Positions 36,669 to 45,835 of a DNA stretch of 59,722 nucleotides are shown here, piece by piece. Each line of letters begins with the position of its first letter. Positions within the stretch are counted from its first letter, which is position 1. The notes under the pieces were generated by a model that saw only the letters and a list, made by a program, of their open reading frames with translations, was not told the DNA's origin and made no database searches. Source of the DNA: Aquitalea aquatica (GTDB lineage: Bacteria > Pseudomonadota > Gammaproteobacteria > Burkholderiales > Chromobacteriaceae); assembly GCF_013911085.1 (NCBI RefSeq), contig NZ_JACERN010000037.1:1-59722 (forward strand), written 5' to 3'. A program made the position numbers and the translations under genes.

Positions 36669-37922
36669 ATGGCAAACCGATACTCCTTGTGGAGCCTGAT
36701 CAAGAACGGGCTCAAGCATCATGAAAGCTGGCAGCCGGCCTGGAAAAGCCCGCAGCCGAAGAAGCAGTACGACGTGATCATCGTCGGCGGTGGTGGCCAT
36801 GGCCTGGCCACGGCCTACTACCTGGCCAAGGAACACGGCATCAAGAATGTGGCGGTGCTGGAAAAGGGCTATCTGGGCGGCGGCAATACCGCACGCAACA
36901 CCACCATCATCCGTTCCAATTATCTGTGGGACGAGGCGGCGCACTTGTACGAACACGGCCTGAAGTTGTGGGAAGGCCTGTCGCAGGACCTCAACTTCAA
37001 TGTGATGTTCAGCCAGCGTGGCGTGATGAACGTGGGCCACACCCTGCAGGACATGCGCGACATCGAACGCCGCGCCAATGCCAACCTGCTCAACGGCGTG
37101 GACGCGGTGGTGATGACCCCGCAGGAAATCAAGGACATGGTGCCACTGATCGACATCAGCAACCGTGCGCGCTACCCCATCATGGGCGCCAGCTTCCAGC
37201 CGCGTGGCGGTGTCGCACGGCACGATGCGGTGGCCTGGGGCTTTGCCCGTGGCGCGTCCGAGCTGGGCGTGGACATCATCGAGCAGTGCGAAGTCACCGG
37301 CCTGATCATCGAAGGCGGCCGCATCAAGGGGGTGAATACCAGCCGTGGCGATATCATGGCCGACCGCGTGGGTTGCGTGGCGGCGGGTAATTCCTCGGTA
37401 CTGGCCAAGATGGCCGGGCTGCGCCTGCCGCTGGAAAGCCACCCCTTGCAGGCTTTCGTGTCCGAATCAATGAAGCCCTGCATCGACACCGTGGTGATGT
37501 CCAATGCCGTGCACGGCTATGTCAGCCAGTCGGACAAGGGCGAGCTGGTGATCGGTGCCGGTATCGACAGCTATCTGGGCTATGGCCAGCGCGGCAGCCC
37601 GCATGTGATCGAGCACACCGCCGCCGCCATCATCGAGATGTTCCCGTCCTTCTCCCGCGTGCGCATGAACCGCCAGTGGGGCGGCATTGTGGATGTGTCG
37701 CCGGACGCCTGCCCCATCATCAGCAAAACCCGTATCCAGGGCCTGTATTTCAACTGCGGCTGGGGCACTGGCGGCTTCAAGGCCACCCCCGGCTCGGGCA
37801 ATGTGTTTGCCCACACCATCGCCCATGACGATCCGCACCCGCTGAACCGGGCCTTCTCGCTGGACCGTTTTGCCACCGGACATCTGATCGACGAGCACGG
37901 CGCTGCTGCCGTGGCTCACTAG
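36669..37922 (+). CDS. soxB: Sarcosine oxidase, beta subunit
   Basis: A 417-residue flavoprotein subunit of heterotetrameric sarcosine oxidase. It carries the covalent FMN and the FAD where sarcosine is oxidised to glycine and a methylene group. The dinucleotide loop is [19 protein letters not shown] (about 35-53), followed by the [16 protein letters not shown] segment. The C-terminal [17 protein letters not shown]-like block ([17 protein letters not shown]) closes the FAD site. It is the first gene of soxBDAG; the last upstream feature is a proposed GbdR site. Confidence 0.96.
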   Translation: MANRYSLWSLIKNGLKHHESWQPAWKSPQPKKQYDVIIVGGGGHGLATAYYLAKEHGIKNVAVLEKGYLGGGNTARNTTIIRSNYLWDEAAHLYEHGLKLWEGLSQDLNFNVMFSQRGVMNVGHTLQDMRDIERRANANLLNGVDAVVMTPQEIKDMVPLIDISNRARYPIMGASFQPRGGVARHDAVAWGFARGASELGVDIIEQCEVTGLIIEGGRIKGVNTSRGDIMADRVGCVAAGNSSVLAKMAGLRLPLESHPLQAFVSESMKPCIDTVVMSNAVHGYVSQSDKGELVIGAGIDSYLGYGQRGSPHVIEHTAAAIIEMFPSFSRVRMNRQWGGIVDVSPDACPIISKTRIQGLYFNCGWGTGGFKATPGSGNVFAHTIAHDDPHPLNRAFSLDRFATGHLIDEHGAAAVAH

Positions 37923-37932
37923 GGAGAGGCTT

Positions 37933-38226
37933 ATGTTGGTGATTACCTGCCCGTACTGCCAAGAGGCGCGGGAAGAAGAAGAATTCAGCTATGCCGGCGA
38001 AGCCTATATTGCCCGGCCGGCGGTGCCGGAAGAGGCCGACGACGCCACCTGGGGCGACTATGTGTTCCACCGCAAGAATCCGCGTGGCTGGCACTGGGAG
38101 CAATGGCAGCACGTGGCTGGCTGTCGCAAGGTGTTCGCCGTCAAGCGCCATACCGTCACTTATGAAATTGCCGGTTCCTGGACACTGGCCGACGGCAAGG
38201 CACTGTATCTGAAGGAGCAAGCATGA
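37933..38226 (+). CDS. soxD: Sarcosine oxidase, delta subunit
   Basis: A 97-residue zinc-binding structural subunit. The CPYCQEAREEEEF motif at residues 6-18 gives two cysteine ligands. A later His/Cys pair (HVAGCRKVF) completes the zinc site. It follows soxB after 10 bp with a GGGAGAGG ribosome site, and its stop overlaps the soxA start (ATGA). Confidence 0.95.
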   Translation: MLVITCPYCQEAREEEEFSYAGEAYIARPAVPEEADDATWGDYVFHRKNPRGWHWEQWQHVAGCRKVFAVKRHTVTYEIAGSWTLADGKALYLKEQA

Positions 38227-41200
38227 GCGGCTACCGCATCCATCGCCCGGGCGAGCGCATCAATCGCCAGAAACCGGTCAGCTTCCAGTTTGACAATGTG
38301 CAGTACAAGGCTTTTTCTGGTGACACCCTGGCCTCGGCCCTGCTGGCCAACGGCGTGCGCCTGATTGGCCGCAGCTTCAAGTATGGCCGGCCGCGCGGCA
38401 TCGTCGGCTTTGGTGCCGAAGAACCCAATGCGCTGATCCAGCTGGAAACCGGCGCCCATACCGTGCCCGACCTCAAGGCCACGCAAGTGGAGCTGTACCA
38501 GGGCCTGCTGGCCGGCAGCACCACCGGCTATCCCTCGCTGGATTTCGACCTCAAGGGCCTCTTGGGCAAGTTTGGCCGCTTCATGCCGCCCGGCTTTTAC
38601 TACAAGACCTTCATGGAGCCGGTGAAAGCCTGGCCCGTTTACGAGAAATACATCCGCAAGGCGGCGGGTTACGGCCATGCCCCGGTCTTGCCCGATCCGG
38701 AAAGCTACGACCACCTGCACCATCATATTGATGTGCTGGTGGTGGGCGGCGGCGCTGCCGGCCTGTGGGCGGCCACGCTGGCTGGCCGTGCCGGCCTGAA
38801 AACCCTGCTGGTGGACGAACAGTCCGAAATGGGCGGCTGGCTGCTGACCGAGCGTCGCAGCCGTATTGACGGCCTGTCCGGCATGGACTGGGTGAACCAG
38901 CGTCTGGCCGAACTGGCCAGCCTGCCCAATGTCAGCGTGTTGCCGCGCACGACGGCTTTTGCCTTGCATGATCTGAACCTGGTGCAGGCGGTGGAACTGC
39001 TGCAAGACCACCTGCCGCTGACCGAGCGCAATGCCGCGCTGCCACGCCAGCGTCTGCACAAGATCCGCGCCCATCAGGTGATTCTGGCCAGCGGTGCCAT
39101 CGAACGCCCGCTGGTGTTTGGCTATAACGACGTGCCCGGTGTGATGACTGCCGCTGCCGGTCACAGCTATCTCAACCGTTACGGCGTAGCTGTGGGCCGC
39201 GAAGTGCTGGTGCAAACCCAGAACGATGCCGCCTACGAAGCCGCGCTGGACCTGGCGCAGTGCGGGGTCAAGGTGATGCTGGCCGATGCCCGGCAGGGCG
39301 GGGCGGCGGCATGGCGGCAACAGGCGTTGAAGAGTGCTGGTGTCGAGCTGCTGCTGGGCCATGGCATTGCCAAGGTGCTGGGCGACAAGAGCGTCAGCGG
39401 CGCGCAGCTGGTGAAGCTGGATGGCCGCAACAATCAGGTGGTCGGCTCCGGTCCGCGCCTGAGTGTGGATACCGTGCTGTCCTCCGGCGGCCTCACCTCT
39501 ACTGTCCACCTGTTCTGCCACAACGGTGGCCGCCCAGTGTGGAATCAGCAGCAGCTGTCCTTTGTCTGCCCGGATGAAGGCCGCGACAATATCGCCTGTG
39601 TTGGTGCCATTACCGGCCGCTGGGAGCTGTCCGAGGCGCTGGGCCAGACCCACGCCGCCGTGGCTGCCCTGTTGCTGGGCCACGGCCGTGGCAGCAGCGG
39701 CAATGCGCCCAGCGTCGCCAGCGAAGAAGTGGCCGCCCCGCGCGCCATCTTCCGCCTGCCGGATGGCAAGCCGGAAGGCCATGGTGCCAAGGCCTTTGTC
39801 GACTACCAGAACGATGTGGCCGCCGCCGACATCCACACCGCCATTCGCGAAAACTACCGCTCCATCGAACACGTCAAGCGCTACACCGCGCTGGGCTTTG
39901 GTACGGATCAGGGCAAGCTGTCCAATATCAATGGTTTTGCCATTGCTGCCGAAGCACTGGGCAAACCCATTGCCGAGGTGGGCACCACCACCTACCGCCC
40001 GTCCTACACCCCGGTCACCTTCGGGGCTCTGGCCGGGCCGCATGTGGGCGAAACCTTCGATGTGCGCCGCTACACCGCCATGCATGCCAGCCATGATGCG
40101 CGCAAGGCCGAGTACGAAGTGGTGGGCCAGTGGCTGCGCCCCTGGTACTTCCCCAAACCGGGCGAGGACCTGCATGCCGCAGTGAACCGCGAATGCCTGG
40201 CCACCCGTAACAGCGTGGGGGTGATGGATGCCTCCACCCTGGGGAAGATCGACGTCAAGGGCCCGGATGCGCGGGAATTCCTCAACCGCATCTACAGCAA
40301 TGCCTGGAGCAAGCTCGACCCCGGCAAGTGCCGCTACGGCCTGATGCTGGATGAGAACGGCATGGTGATGGACGACGGCGTGACCGCCTGCCTGGCAGAC
40401 GACCACTTCCACATGACCACCACCACCGGTGGTGCAGCACGGGTTTACAGCTGGCTGGAACGCTGGCACCAGACCGAATGGCCGGAGCTGAAAGTACGCT
40501 TTACCACCACCACCGACCACTGGGCCACGGTGGCCGTGGTGGGGCCGAACAGCCGCCAGGTGCTGCAAAAGCTGTGCACGGACATCGACTTCGACAAGGA
40601 CGCCTTCAAGTTCATGGATGGCCGCAGCGGCACCGTGGCCGGCCTGCCGGCACGGGTGTTCCGCATCAGCTTCTCCGGTGAACTGGCTTACGAAATCAAC
40701 GTGGATGCCAACTATGGCCGCTACATGTGGGAAGAAGTGATGAAGGCGGGTGCCGCGTTCAACATCACTCCCTACGGCACCGAAACCATGCACGTGCTGC
40801 GTGCCGAGAAGGGCTTCATCATCGTCGGTCAGGATACCGACGGCTCGATGAGCCCGAACGATCTGGCCATGAGCTGGGCTGTCGGCATGAAAAAGCCGTT
40901 CAGCTTCCTCGGCAAGCGTTCGCTGCTGCGCTCGCACACCGCAGGTGAAGGCCGCAAACAGCTGGTGGGCCTGCTGCCGCTGGACCCGAAAGTGGTGCTG
41001 GCCGAAGGCGCGCAGATTCTCAGCAATACCGATGACACGGTGCCGGCTGCCATGCAGGGCCATGTCACCTCCAGTTATCACAGTGCCTTCCTTGGCCGCT
41101 CCATTGCCATGGCTGTGTTGAAGGATGGCAGCAAGCGTGAGGGCGACACGGTGTTCGTCTGGGCGCATGGCAAGAGTGTGCCGGCGCAGGTGGTGTCGTC

Positions 41201-41240
41201 AGTATTCGTGGACAAGGAAGGGGTGCGTCAACATGCCTAA
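38223..41240 (+). CDS. soxA: Sarcosine oxidase, alpha subunit
   Basis: A 1005-residue subunit. The N-terminal ~100 residues form the ferredoxin-like lobe (SFKYGRPRGIVGFG). A Rossmann NAD+/FAD domain begins near residue 170 (VLVVGGGAAGLWAATLAGRA). The C-terminal ~400 residues are a GcvT-like aminomethyltransferase domain that binds THF and traps the methylene group as 5,10-methylene-THF (GFIIVGQDTDGSMSPNDL region). Length matches the family. The end overlaps soxG by 8 nt. H2O2 is the by-product when O2 is the acceptor. Confidence 0.96.
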   Translation: MSGYRIHRPGERINRQKPVSFQFDNVQYKAFSGDTLASALLANGVRLIGRSFKYGRPRGIVGFGAEEPNALIQLETGAHTVPDLKATQVELYQGLLAGSTTGYPSLDFDLKGLLGKFGRFMPPGFYYKTFMEPVKAWPVYEKYIRKAAGYGHAPVLPDPESYDHLHHHIDVLVVGGGAAGLWAATLAGRAGLKTLLVDEQSEMGGWLLTERRSRIDGLSGMDWVNQRLAELASLPNVSVLPRTTAFALHDLNLVQAVELLQDHLPLTERNAALPRQRLHKIRAHQVILASGAIERPLVFGYNDVPGVMTAAAGHSYLNRYGVAVGREVLVQTQNDAAYEAALDLAQCGVKVMLADARQGGAAAWRQQALKSAGVELLLGHGIAKVLGDKSVSGAQLVKLDGRNNQVVGSGPRLSVDTVLSSGGLTSTVHLFCHNGGRPVWNQQQLSFVCPDEGRDNIACVGAITGRWELSEALGQTHAAVAALLLGHGRGSSGNAPSVASEEVAAPRAIFRLPDGKPEGHGAKAFVDYQNDVAAADIHTAIRENYRSIEHVKRYTALGFGTDQGKLSNINGFAIAAEALGKPIAEVGTTTYRPSYTPVTFGALAGPHVGETFDVRRYTAMHASHDARKAEYEVVGQWLRPWYFPKPGEDLHAAVNRECLATRNSVGVMDASTLGKIDVKGPDAREFLNRIYSNAWSKLDPGKCRYGLMLDENGMVMDDGVTACLADDHFHMTTTTGGAARVYSWLERWHQTEWPELKVRFTTTTDHWATVAVVGPNSRQVLQKLCTDIDFDKDAFKFMDGRSGTVAGLPARVFRISFSGELAYEINVDANYGRYMWEEVMKAGAAFNITPYGTETMHVLRAEKGFIIVGQDTDGSMSPNDLAMSWAVGMKKPFSFLGKRSLLRSHTAGEGRKQLVGLLPLDPKVVLAEGAQILSNTDDTVPAAMQGHVTSSYHSAFLGRSIAMAVLKDGSKREGDTVFVWAHGKSVPAQVVSSVFVDKEGVRQHA

Positions 41241-41916
41241 GCAAGGTTTCCAACCATTCATGGAGTCGCCGCTCCATCACTTCAAGCTGGATGCCGAGGC
41301 GCAACCGCGCCGTGCCGATGGCCGCATCTGGTGTAACGAACTGCCGCACCTGGGCTATGCCGTGCTGCGTGGCGATACCGCCGAAGCCGGTTTTGCCCAG
41401 CTGGTGGAGCAGGTCACCGGCCTCGCCCTGCCGCTGAAAGCCGGGGCAGTCAGCCAGGGCCCGCAAGGTGTGCTGATGTGGACCTCGCCGGACGAATGGC
41501 TGCTGGTGAGCCATCGCCAGCGCCTGGCCGACTGGACTGCGCAGCTGGATGCCGGTTTTGCCGCGCAACAGCTGTTTGCCCAGACGGTGGACTCCAGCGG
41601 CGGCCTGACCCTGGCCTGGCTGGGTGGCACGCAGCACATCACCGTGCTGCGCCACCTGGGGGTGTACGACTTCGAATCCATCCCGCTGGGCCATATGGTG
41701 AGCACCGTACTGGGCAAGGCCACCGTGCAGGTCATCCGCCTGGATGGCGACGGCGTGTTCGTGCTGTTCCGCCGCAGCTTTGCCGACTACGTGTGGCGGC
41801 TGCTGCGCCGCGCCGCCCAGCCCTACGGCTTTGCCGTATGCCAGCTGGAAGCGCGCAGCGATCACCCGCTGTTTGCCCAGTTGGCCGCACCGCAGCCGCT
41901 GCTGGTTTCAGCCTGA
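41233..41916 (+). CDS. soxG: Sarcosine oxidase, gamma subunit
   Basis: A 227-residue GcvT-related small subunit of sarcosine oxidase. It starts MPKQGFQPFMESPLHHF inside the end of soxA; an upstream in-frame ATG at 41125 is a shadow of soxA. The WTSPDEWLLVS and SSGGLTLAWLGG-like segments are typical of SoxG. It completes the BDAG set. A dipeptidase-like gene follows after 67 bp and probably belongs to the same transcript. Confidence 0.93.
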   Translation: MPKQGFQPFMESPLHHFKLDAEAQPRRADGRIWCNELPHLGYAVLRGDTAEAGFAQLVEQVTGLALPLKAGAVSQGPQGVLMWTSPDEWLLVSHRQRLADWTAQLDAGFAAQQLFAQTVDSSGGLTLAWLGGTQHITVLRHLGVYDFESIPLGHMVSTVLGKATVQVIRLDGDGVFVLFRRSFADYVWRLLRRAAQPYGFAVCQLEARSDHPLFAQLAAPQPLLVSA

Positions 41917-41983
41917 GGCCATGCCCAGTGCGCATTAAGCCGCTGGCTGCCGCCCAACCGCTATTTGCAAGGGAGAATACGAA

Positions 41984-42952
41984 ATGACGCTACATCAGGA
42001 TGCCTTGGTCATCGATGGCCTGATTATTGCCAAATGGAGCCGCGAGGTGTTCGACGACATGCGTCGTGGTGGCCTGTCGGCGGCCAACTGTACCGTGTCG
42101 GTCTGGGAAGGTTTTCAGGACACGGTGGGCAATATCGCCGAGATGAAAAAGCAGATTCGCGATTACAGCGACATCCTCACCCTGGTGCGTACCACGGAAG
42201 ATGTGCGCCGCGCCAAGGCCGAGGGCAAGACCGGCATCATCCTGGGTTTCCAGAACGCCCATGCCTTTGAAGACAACCTGGGTTATATCGAAGCCTTTGC
42301 CGACATGGGCGTGCGCGTGGTGCAGCTGTGTTACAACACGCAAAACCTGGTGGGCACCGGCTGCTACGAGCGTGACGGCGGCCTGTCCGGCTTTGGCCGT
42401 GAAGTAATTGCCGAGATGAACCGGGTGGGCATCATGGTCGACCTGTCCCATGTGGGCGGCAACACCTCACGCGAGGCCATTCTGGAATCGAAAAAACCGG
42501 TGTGCTACTCGCACTGCCTGCCCTCCGGCCTCAAAGAACACCCGCGTAACAAGAGCGATGAAGAACTGCGCTTCATCGCCGACCACGGCGGCTTCATCGG
42601 CGTCACCATGTTCCCGCCCTTCCTCAAGCGCGGCATCGAGGCCACGGTGGACGACTATGTCGAAGCCATGGACTACATCATCAATCTGGTGGGTGAAGAC
42701 TGCGTGGGCTACGGCACCGACTTTACCCAGGGCTACGACAAGGGCTTCTTTGACTGGATCACCCACGACAAGGGCCGTCATCGCCGGCTGACCAATTTTG
42801 GCACCATTCTCAATCCGGAAGGTATCCGCACCATCGGTGAAACACCTAATCTGACCGCTGCCATGGAAAAGGCCGGCTGGTCGGAAGGCAAGATCCGCAA
42901 GGTGCTGGGTCAAAACTGGCTGCGGGTATTTGCAGATGTCTGGGGGCGTTAG
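41984..42952 (+). CDS. Membrane-dipeptidase-like (M19) protein of the betaine cluster
   Basis: A 322-residue amidohydrolase-fold protein of the renal dipeptidase family, a type often linked to dimethylglycine/sarcosine genes in Pseudomonas. VDLSHVGGNTS and YSHCLPSG keep the two later metal-binding His, and HPRNKSDEELR, GGFIGVTMFPPF and GYGTDFTQG are normal. The usual N-terminal His-x-Asp pair is missing (VIDGLIIAKW in place of IDGHND), and the bridging Glu region reads LGFQNAHAF. It may have a changed metal site or substrate. No signal peptide. The substrate is unknown. Confidence 0.85.
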   Translation: MTLHQDALVIDGLIIAKWSREVFDDMRRGGLSAANCTVSVWEGFQDTVGNIAEMKKQIRDYSDILTLVRTTEDVRRAKAEGKTGIILGFQNAHAFEDNLGYIEAFADMGVRVVQLCYNTQNLVGTGCYERDGGLSGFGREVIAEMNRVGIMVDLSHVGGNTSREAILESKKPVCYSHCLPSGLKEHPRNKSDEELRFIADHGGFIGVTMFPPFLKRGIEATVDDYVEAMDYIINLVGEDCVGYGTDFTQGYDKGFFDWITHDKGRHRRLTNFGTILNPEGIRTIGETPNLTAAMEKAGWSEGKIRKVLGQNWLRVFADVWGR

Positions 42953-42958
42953 AGCTTG

Positions 42959-42986
42959 AGCGGGGTCGCAAGGCCCCGCTTTTTTT
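42959..42986 (+). terminator. Terminator of the sox-dipeptidase operon
   Basis: GCGGGG, 8-nt loop and CCCCGC are followed by seven T residues, 7 nt past the dipeptidase stop. Confidence 0.92.
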
Positions 42987-43156
42987 CGCCCGTCGGTTTT
43001 GTGCCGGGCGCAAAACATCAACAAGCCATCACAAGAACCCTGGGCCGCAAGCGCACCGGGCATGCAGTCGCAACAACAGGCGCCCGCCATTATTGGCTGC
43101 GGCAAGCCTGTGCAGTTCATCCTTGATTCATCCTTTTCTATTCTGTGGAGAACGCA

Positions 43157-44002
43157 ATGCTGAAACGCCATTTCCTTGCCCTGCTGCTAGCCGGTCTGGC
43201 GCTGCCATTCTGTAGTCAGGCGGCCGACAAACCCACCATCAAGATCGGCTATGTAGAGGGCTGGTCGGACAGTGTGGCCACCACCAATGTGGCCGCCAAC
43301 ATCATCCGCAACAAGCTGGGTTACCCGGTGGAAATCGTGCCGGTGGCCGCCGGCATCATGTGGCAGGGGGTGGCACGGGGTGATCTGGATGCCACCTTGT
43401 CCGCCTGGCTGCCTACCACGCACGAGGCCTATTACACCCAGTTCAAGGACAAAGTGGTGGATGTGGCGGTCAACTACCCGGGGGCCAAGATCGGCCTGAT
43501 CGTGCCGGACTATGTCGCTGCCCACTCCATTGCCGACCTCAATGCCAACAAGGCGGCATTTCAGGGCCGTATTGTCGGTATTGATGCCGGTGCCGGCGTG
43601 ATGAAGAAAACCGAAGAAGCCATCAAGAAATACCAGCTGGACTACACCCTGCTGCCCAGCTCCGGTACCGGCATGGCGGCCGAACTGGCCCGCTCCATCA
43701 ACAACAAGAAAGCCATTGCCGTTACCGGCTGGATTCCGCACTGGATGTTTGCCAAGTGGAAGCTGCGCTTCCTGGATGACCCGCAGAAAGTCTATGGCGA
43801 CGCCGAGCATGTCGATAGCGTGATCCACCCCGGCCTTGCTACCAAGGCACCGGAAGTGGTGGCCTTCCTGAAGAAATTCCGCTGGAAGCCGGAAGAGATC
43901 GGCAAGGTGATGCTGGATGTGGAAAATGGTGCCAAGCCGGCCGCCGCAGCCGATGGCTGGGTCAAGGCCAATCCGGCCAAGGTTAGCGAGTGGACGCATT
44001 GA
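43157..44002 (+). CDS. Glycine betaine-type ABC transporter substrate-binding protein
   Basis: A 281-residue periplasmic OpuAC-family protein. The signal peptide MLKRHFLALLLAGLALPFCS ends near QAA-DKP. Pocket tryptophans typical of quaternary-amine binders are visible in GYVEGWSDSVATT, GIMWQGVARGDLDATLSAWL and GWIPHWMFAKW, closest to OpuAC-type betaine binders. It has no adjacent permease; it may feed the ChoVW transporter 12 kb away. ATG 43157 is preferred over GTG 43145 (TGTGGAG site and a proper signal peptide). No TGTC-N17-TGTC site was found in front of it. Confidence 0.9.
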   Translation: MLKRHFLALLLAGLALPFCSQAADKPTIKIGYVEGWSDSVATTNVAANIIRNKLGYPVEIVPVAAGIMWQGVARGDLDATLSAWLPTTHEAYYTQFKDKVVDVAVNYPGAKIGLIVPDYVAAHSIADLNANKAAFQGRIVGIDAGAGVMKKTEEAIKKYQLDYTLLPSSGTGMAAELARSINNKKAIAVTGWIPHWMFAKWKLRFLDDPQKVYGDAEHVDSVIHPGLATKAPEVVAFLKKFRWKPEEIGKVMLDVENGAKPAAAADGWVKANPAKVSEWTH

Positions 44003-44037
44003 CACTGTGTTGATGGCGGGCAGCCGGCCGCTGCCGG

Positions 44038-44967
44038 TTAGCCGCTGTCAAAATTAGTCAGTAACTGGCTGCCTGGCCGGCTGAAGTGCTCACCCGCATG
44101 GCCTTGCTGGGTGGGCGGCTCTGGTGCACGGGACAGCGCGGCGCGCTGTTCCAGCCAGTTGGCCAGCAAGGGCCAGATTTCGGTTTTGGCATTCTTGGAC
44201 AGCAATAGCCGGTCGTGGCTGTAGTCTTCCAGAAAACCATGGTCGCGGTCGCACAGCACAAAGCGCTGATCCTGGCTGGCAAAGCTTGCCAGCAACTGCC
44301 GGCAACCATCCCCCGGCGAGATGAAGCGATCCGCCCCGCCGGCCAGGGCCAGTACCGGCAGGGTTTGCTGGCCTAGTGCGGCCAGGTAGTCGAAGCCATC
44401 CGCGCTGTGTATTTTTCCCCGTAGATTCCAGCGGCACCACTGCCGCAGCAGCAGGCTGCTTTCCGCCTCGCTGGCCACCGTGGCCCAGCGCGGCGAAATC
44501 TGCTGCCGTAAGGGCAGCAGCATGGACATCAGCCGTATCTGCCATTGTGGCCACCATGGCCGGTCTGTGCTGCTGGCCTGTGCCGCCAGCAATAGCAGCC
44601 CGGCCAGCCGCTTGCAGTCTGCTCCCTGGCGCGCCAGCCACAGGCTGGCGATCAGTCCGCCGCCGGAATGACCCAGCCAGAATGGCCGCTGCGCGCCGCA
44701 TTCTTCCTCTACTGCCCGCAGGATGGCGACCACGTCTTGTCCGGCAATGGTTTCAAAATTGTAGGGATGGCGTGGCATGGCGCTGCTGCCATGGCCGCGC
44801 CAGTCAAACAGCCAGCACTGCCAGCCGCGTGCCGCCAGATGGCGGGCCAGCGGGGTACAGCTGCGCTGATTGGAAAAAGTGCCGTGCGACAGGATGAGGG
44901 GCGGGGCGTCACGGTCGCCTATCCTGCTGATGAACAAGCGGGTGCCATCGTCGGTAATGGTATGCAT
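44038..44967 (-). CDS. Alpha/beta hydrolase
   Basis: A 309-residue cytoplasmic hydrolase. The nucleophile elbow is LGHSGGG (about residues 97-103). The oxyanion region is LSHGTFSN, the acid is likely in LAGGADRFISP, and the base in RDHGFLEDY. It lies on the opposite strand inside the betaine cluster. The substrate is unknown; choline esters are an attractive guess from context only. Its start region is divergent from the dgc operon, with 319 bp between. Confidence 0.83.
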   Translation of the reverse strand: MHTITDDGTRLFISRIGDRDAPPLILSHGTFSNQRSCTPLARHLAARGWQCWLFDWRGHGSSAMPRHPYNFETIAGQDVVAILRAVEEECGAQRPFWLGHSGGGLIASLWLARQGADCKRLAGLLLLAAQASSTDRPWWPQWQIRLMSMLLPLRQQISPRWATVASEAESSLLLRQWCRWNLRGKIHSADGFDYLAALGQQTLPVLALAGGADRFISPGDGCRQLLASFASQDQRFVLCDRDHGFLEDYSHDRLLLSKNAKTEIWPLLANWLEQRAALSRAPEPPTQQGHAGEHFSRPGSQLLTNFDSG

Positions 44968-45126
44968 GGGCTGGACCAGATTAAAGAGGAGGTAAGGAGC
45001 CGGCCAGGCCGGGCTGGTTCATGACCGTTGAATATGCACGGATTGATAGCCAGCTTGGACTGGCAGAATTTGCAGGATCAGGACCCGCCTGAATGGTCGC
45101 CCCGCCACCGGGGAGGGCTGCTTCAT

Positions 45127-45152
45127 TGTCTTTCAGGCCGGGCTTACGGTCG
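45127..45152 (+). promoter_or_regulatory. Possible second GbdR-type site, dgc operon
   Basis: TGTC at 45127 and GGTCG at 45148 keep the 21-bp period with one mismatch. It is upstream of the better site at 45177. Confidence 0.35.
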
Positions 45153-45176
45153 CGGCTTGTCCGGGAACGACCAGCT

Positions 45177-45202
45177 GGTCGGTATGGGGCAAATACCTGT
45201 CG
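45177..45202 (+). promoter_or_regulatory. Proposed GbdR operator, dgc operon
   Basis: GGTCGG at 45177 and TGTCG at 45198 have a 21-bp period; the interior GGGCAA also matches the soxB site at the same offset. The proximal repeat is 85 bp before the DUF5943 ATG. Confidence 0.58.
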
Positions 45203-45286
45203 TGCCCGCTGCACCGCCGGTGCGGGGCCTGCTGCACCATGCTGGGCAATGGCGGACAAATCGCCCATCTTGCTCAGGAGAGTGGC

Positions 45287-45820
45287 ATGCAACCTCAACT
45301 TCCCATCGACGTCGATGCCGAAACCGGCGTCTGGACTACCAACGGCCTGCCCATGCTGTATGTGCCGCGTCATTTCTTCATCAACAACCATCTGGCTATC
45401 GAGGCCGCGCTGGGCCGTCGCGTGTATGCCGATTCGCTGTACGAAGCCGGCTACCGCTCTGCCCATTTCTGGTGTGGCAGTGAAGCGCAAACCCATGGCC
45501 TGAAGGGCAAGGCGGTGTTCGAGCACTATCTGTCGCGCCTGTCGCAGCGCGGCTGGGGTCAGTTCAGCTTCATCGAGGCGGACGAAGTGACCGGCAATGC
45601 CAGCATCCGCCTGGACAACTCCTGTTTCGTACTGGCCCAGGGCGTGGCCGGTGCGCCGCAGAGCGAACACATGGCCTGCTATTTGTTTGCCGGCTGGTTT
45701 GCCGGTGCCATGGACTGGGTGGGTGAAAACCTGGGCCATGACTACCGCACGGTCAGCCGCGAAAGCCAGTGTGCCGGCCTGGGTGCCGATTACTGCATCT
45801 TTACTGTTCACCCCTTGTAA
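45287..45820 (+). CDS. DUF5943/V4R-like protein of the dimethylglycine cluster
   Basis: A 177-residue protein that accompanies dgcAB in betaine-degrading bacteria (compare PA5397 of Pseudomonas aeruginosa, from memory). The C-terminal half resembles a V4R domain, with SRESQCAGLGADYCIFTVHP giving two cysteines in the usual place. ATG 45287 has an AGGAGAG site; ATG 45239 is not conserved. It is the first gene of the dgc operon, 15 bp before dgcA. Its role is unknown; a small-molecule or cofactor-handling function is a guess. Confidence 0.82.
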   Translation: MQPQLPIDVDAETGVWTTNGLPMLYVPRHFFINNHLAIEAALGRRVYADSLYEAGYRSAHFWCGSEAQTHGLKGKAVFEHYLSRLSQRGWGQFSFIEADEVTGNASIRLDNSCFVLAQGVAGAPQSEHMACYLFAGWFAGAMDWVGENLGHDYRTVSRESQCAGLGADYCIFTVHPL

Positions 45821-45835
45821 GCCGGGAGTCGCCCC

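Larger units (their letters stand above)
44968..45286. other. Intergenic region upstream of the dgc operon
   Basis: This 319-bp region should hold the divergent promoters of the hydrolase and the dgc-etf-gbc operon. Two TGTC/GGTC direct repeats with 21-bp period lie in it. No gene is supported. Confidence 0.5.

Noticed and set aside
38160-41168. About 1000-codon open frame antisense to soxA
   Set aside because: A GC-biased shadow frame, rich in His, Gly and Ala; soxA on the other strand is conserved along its entire length.
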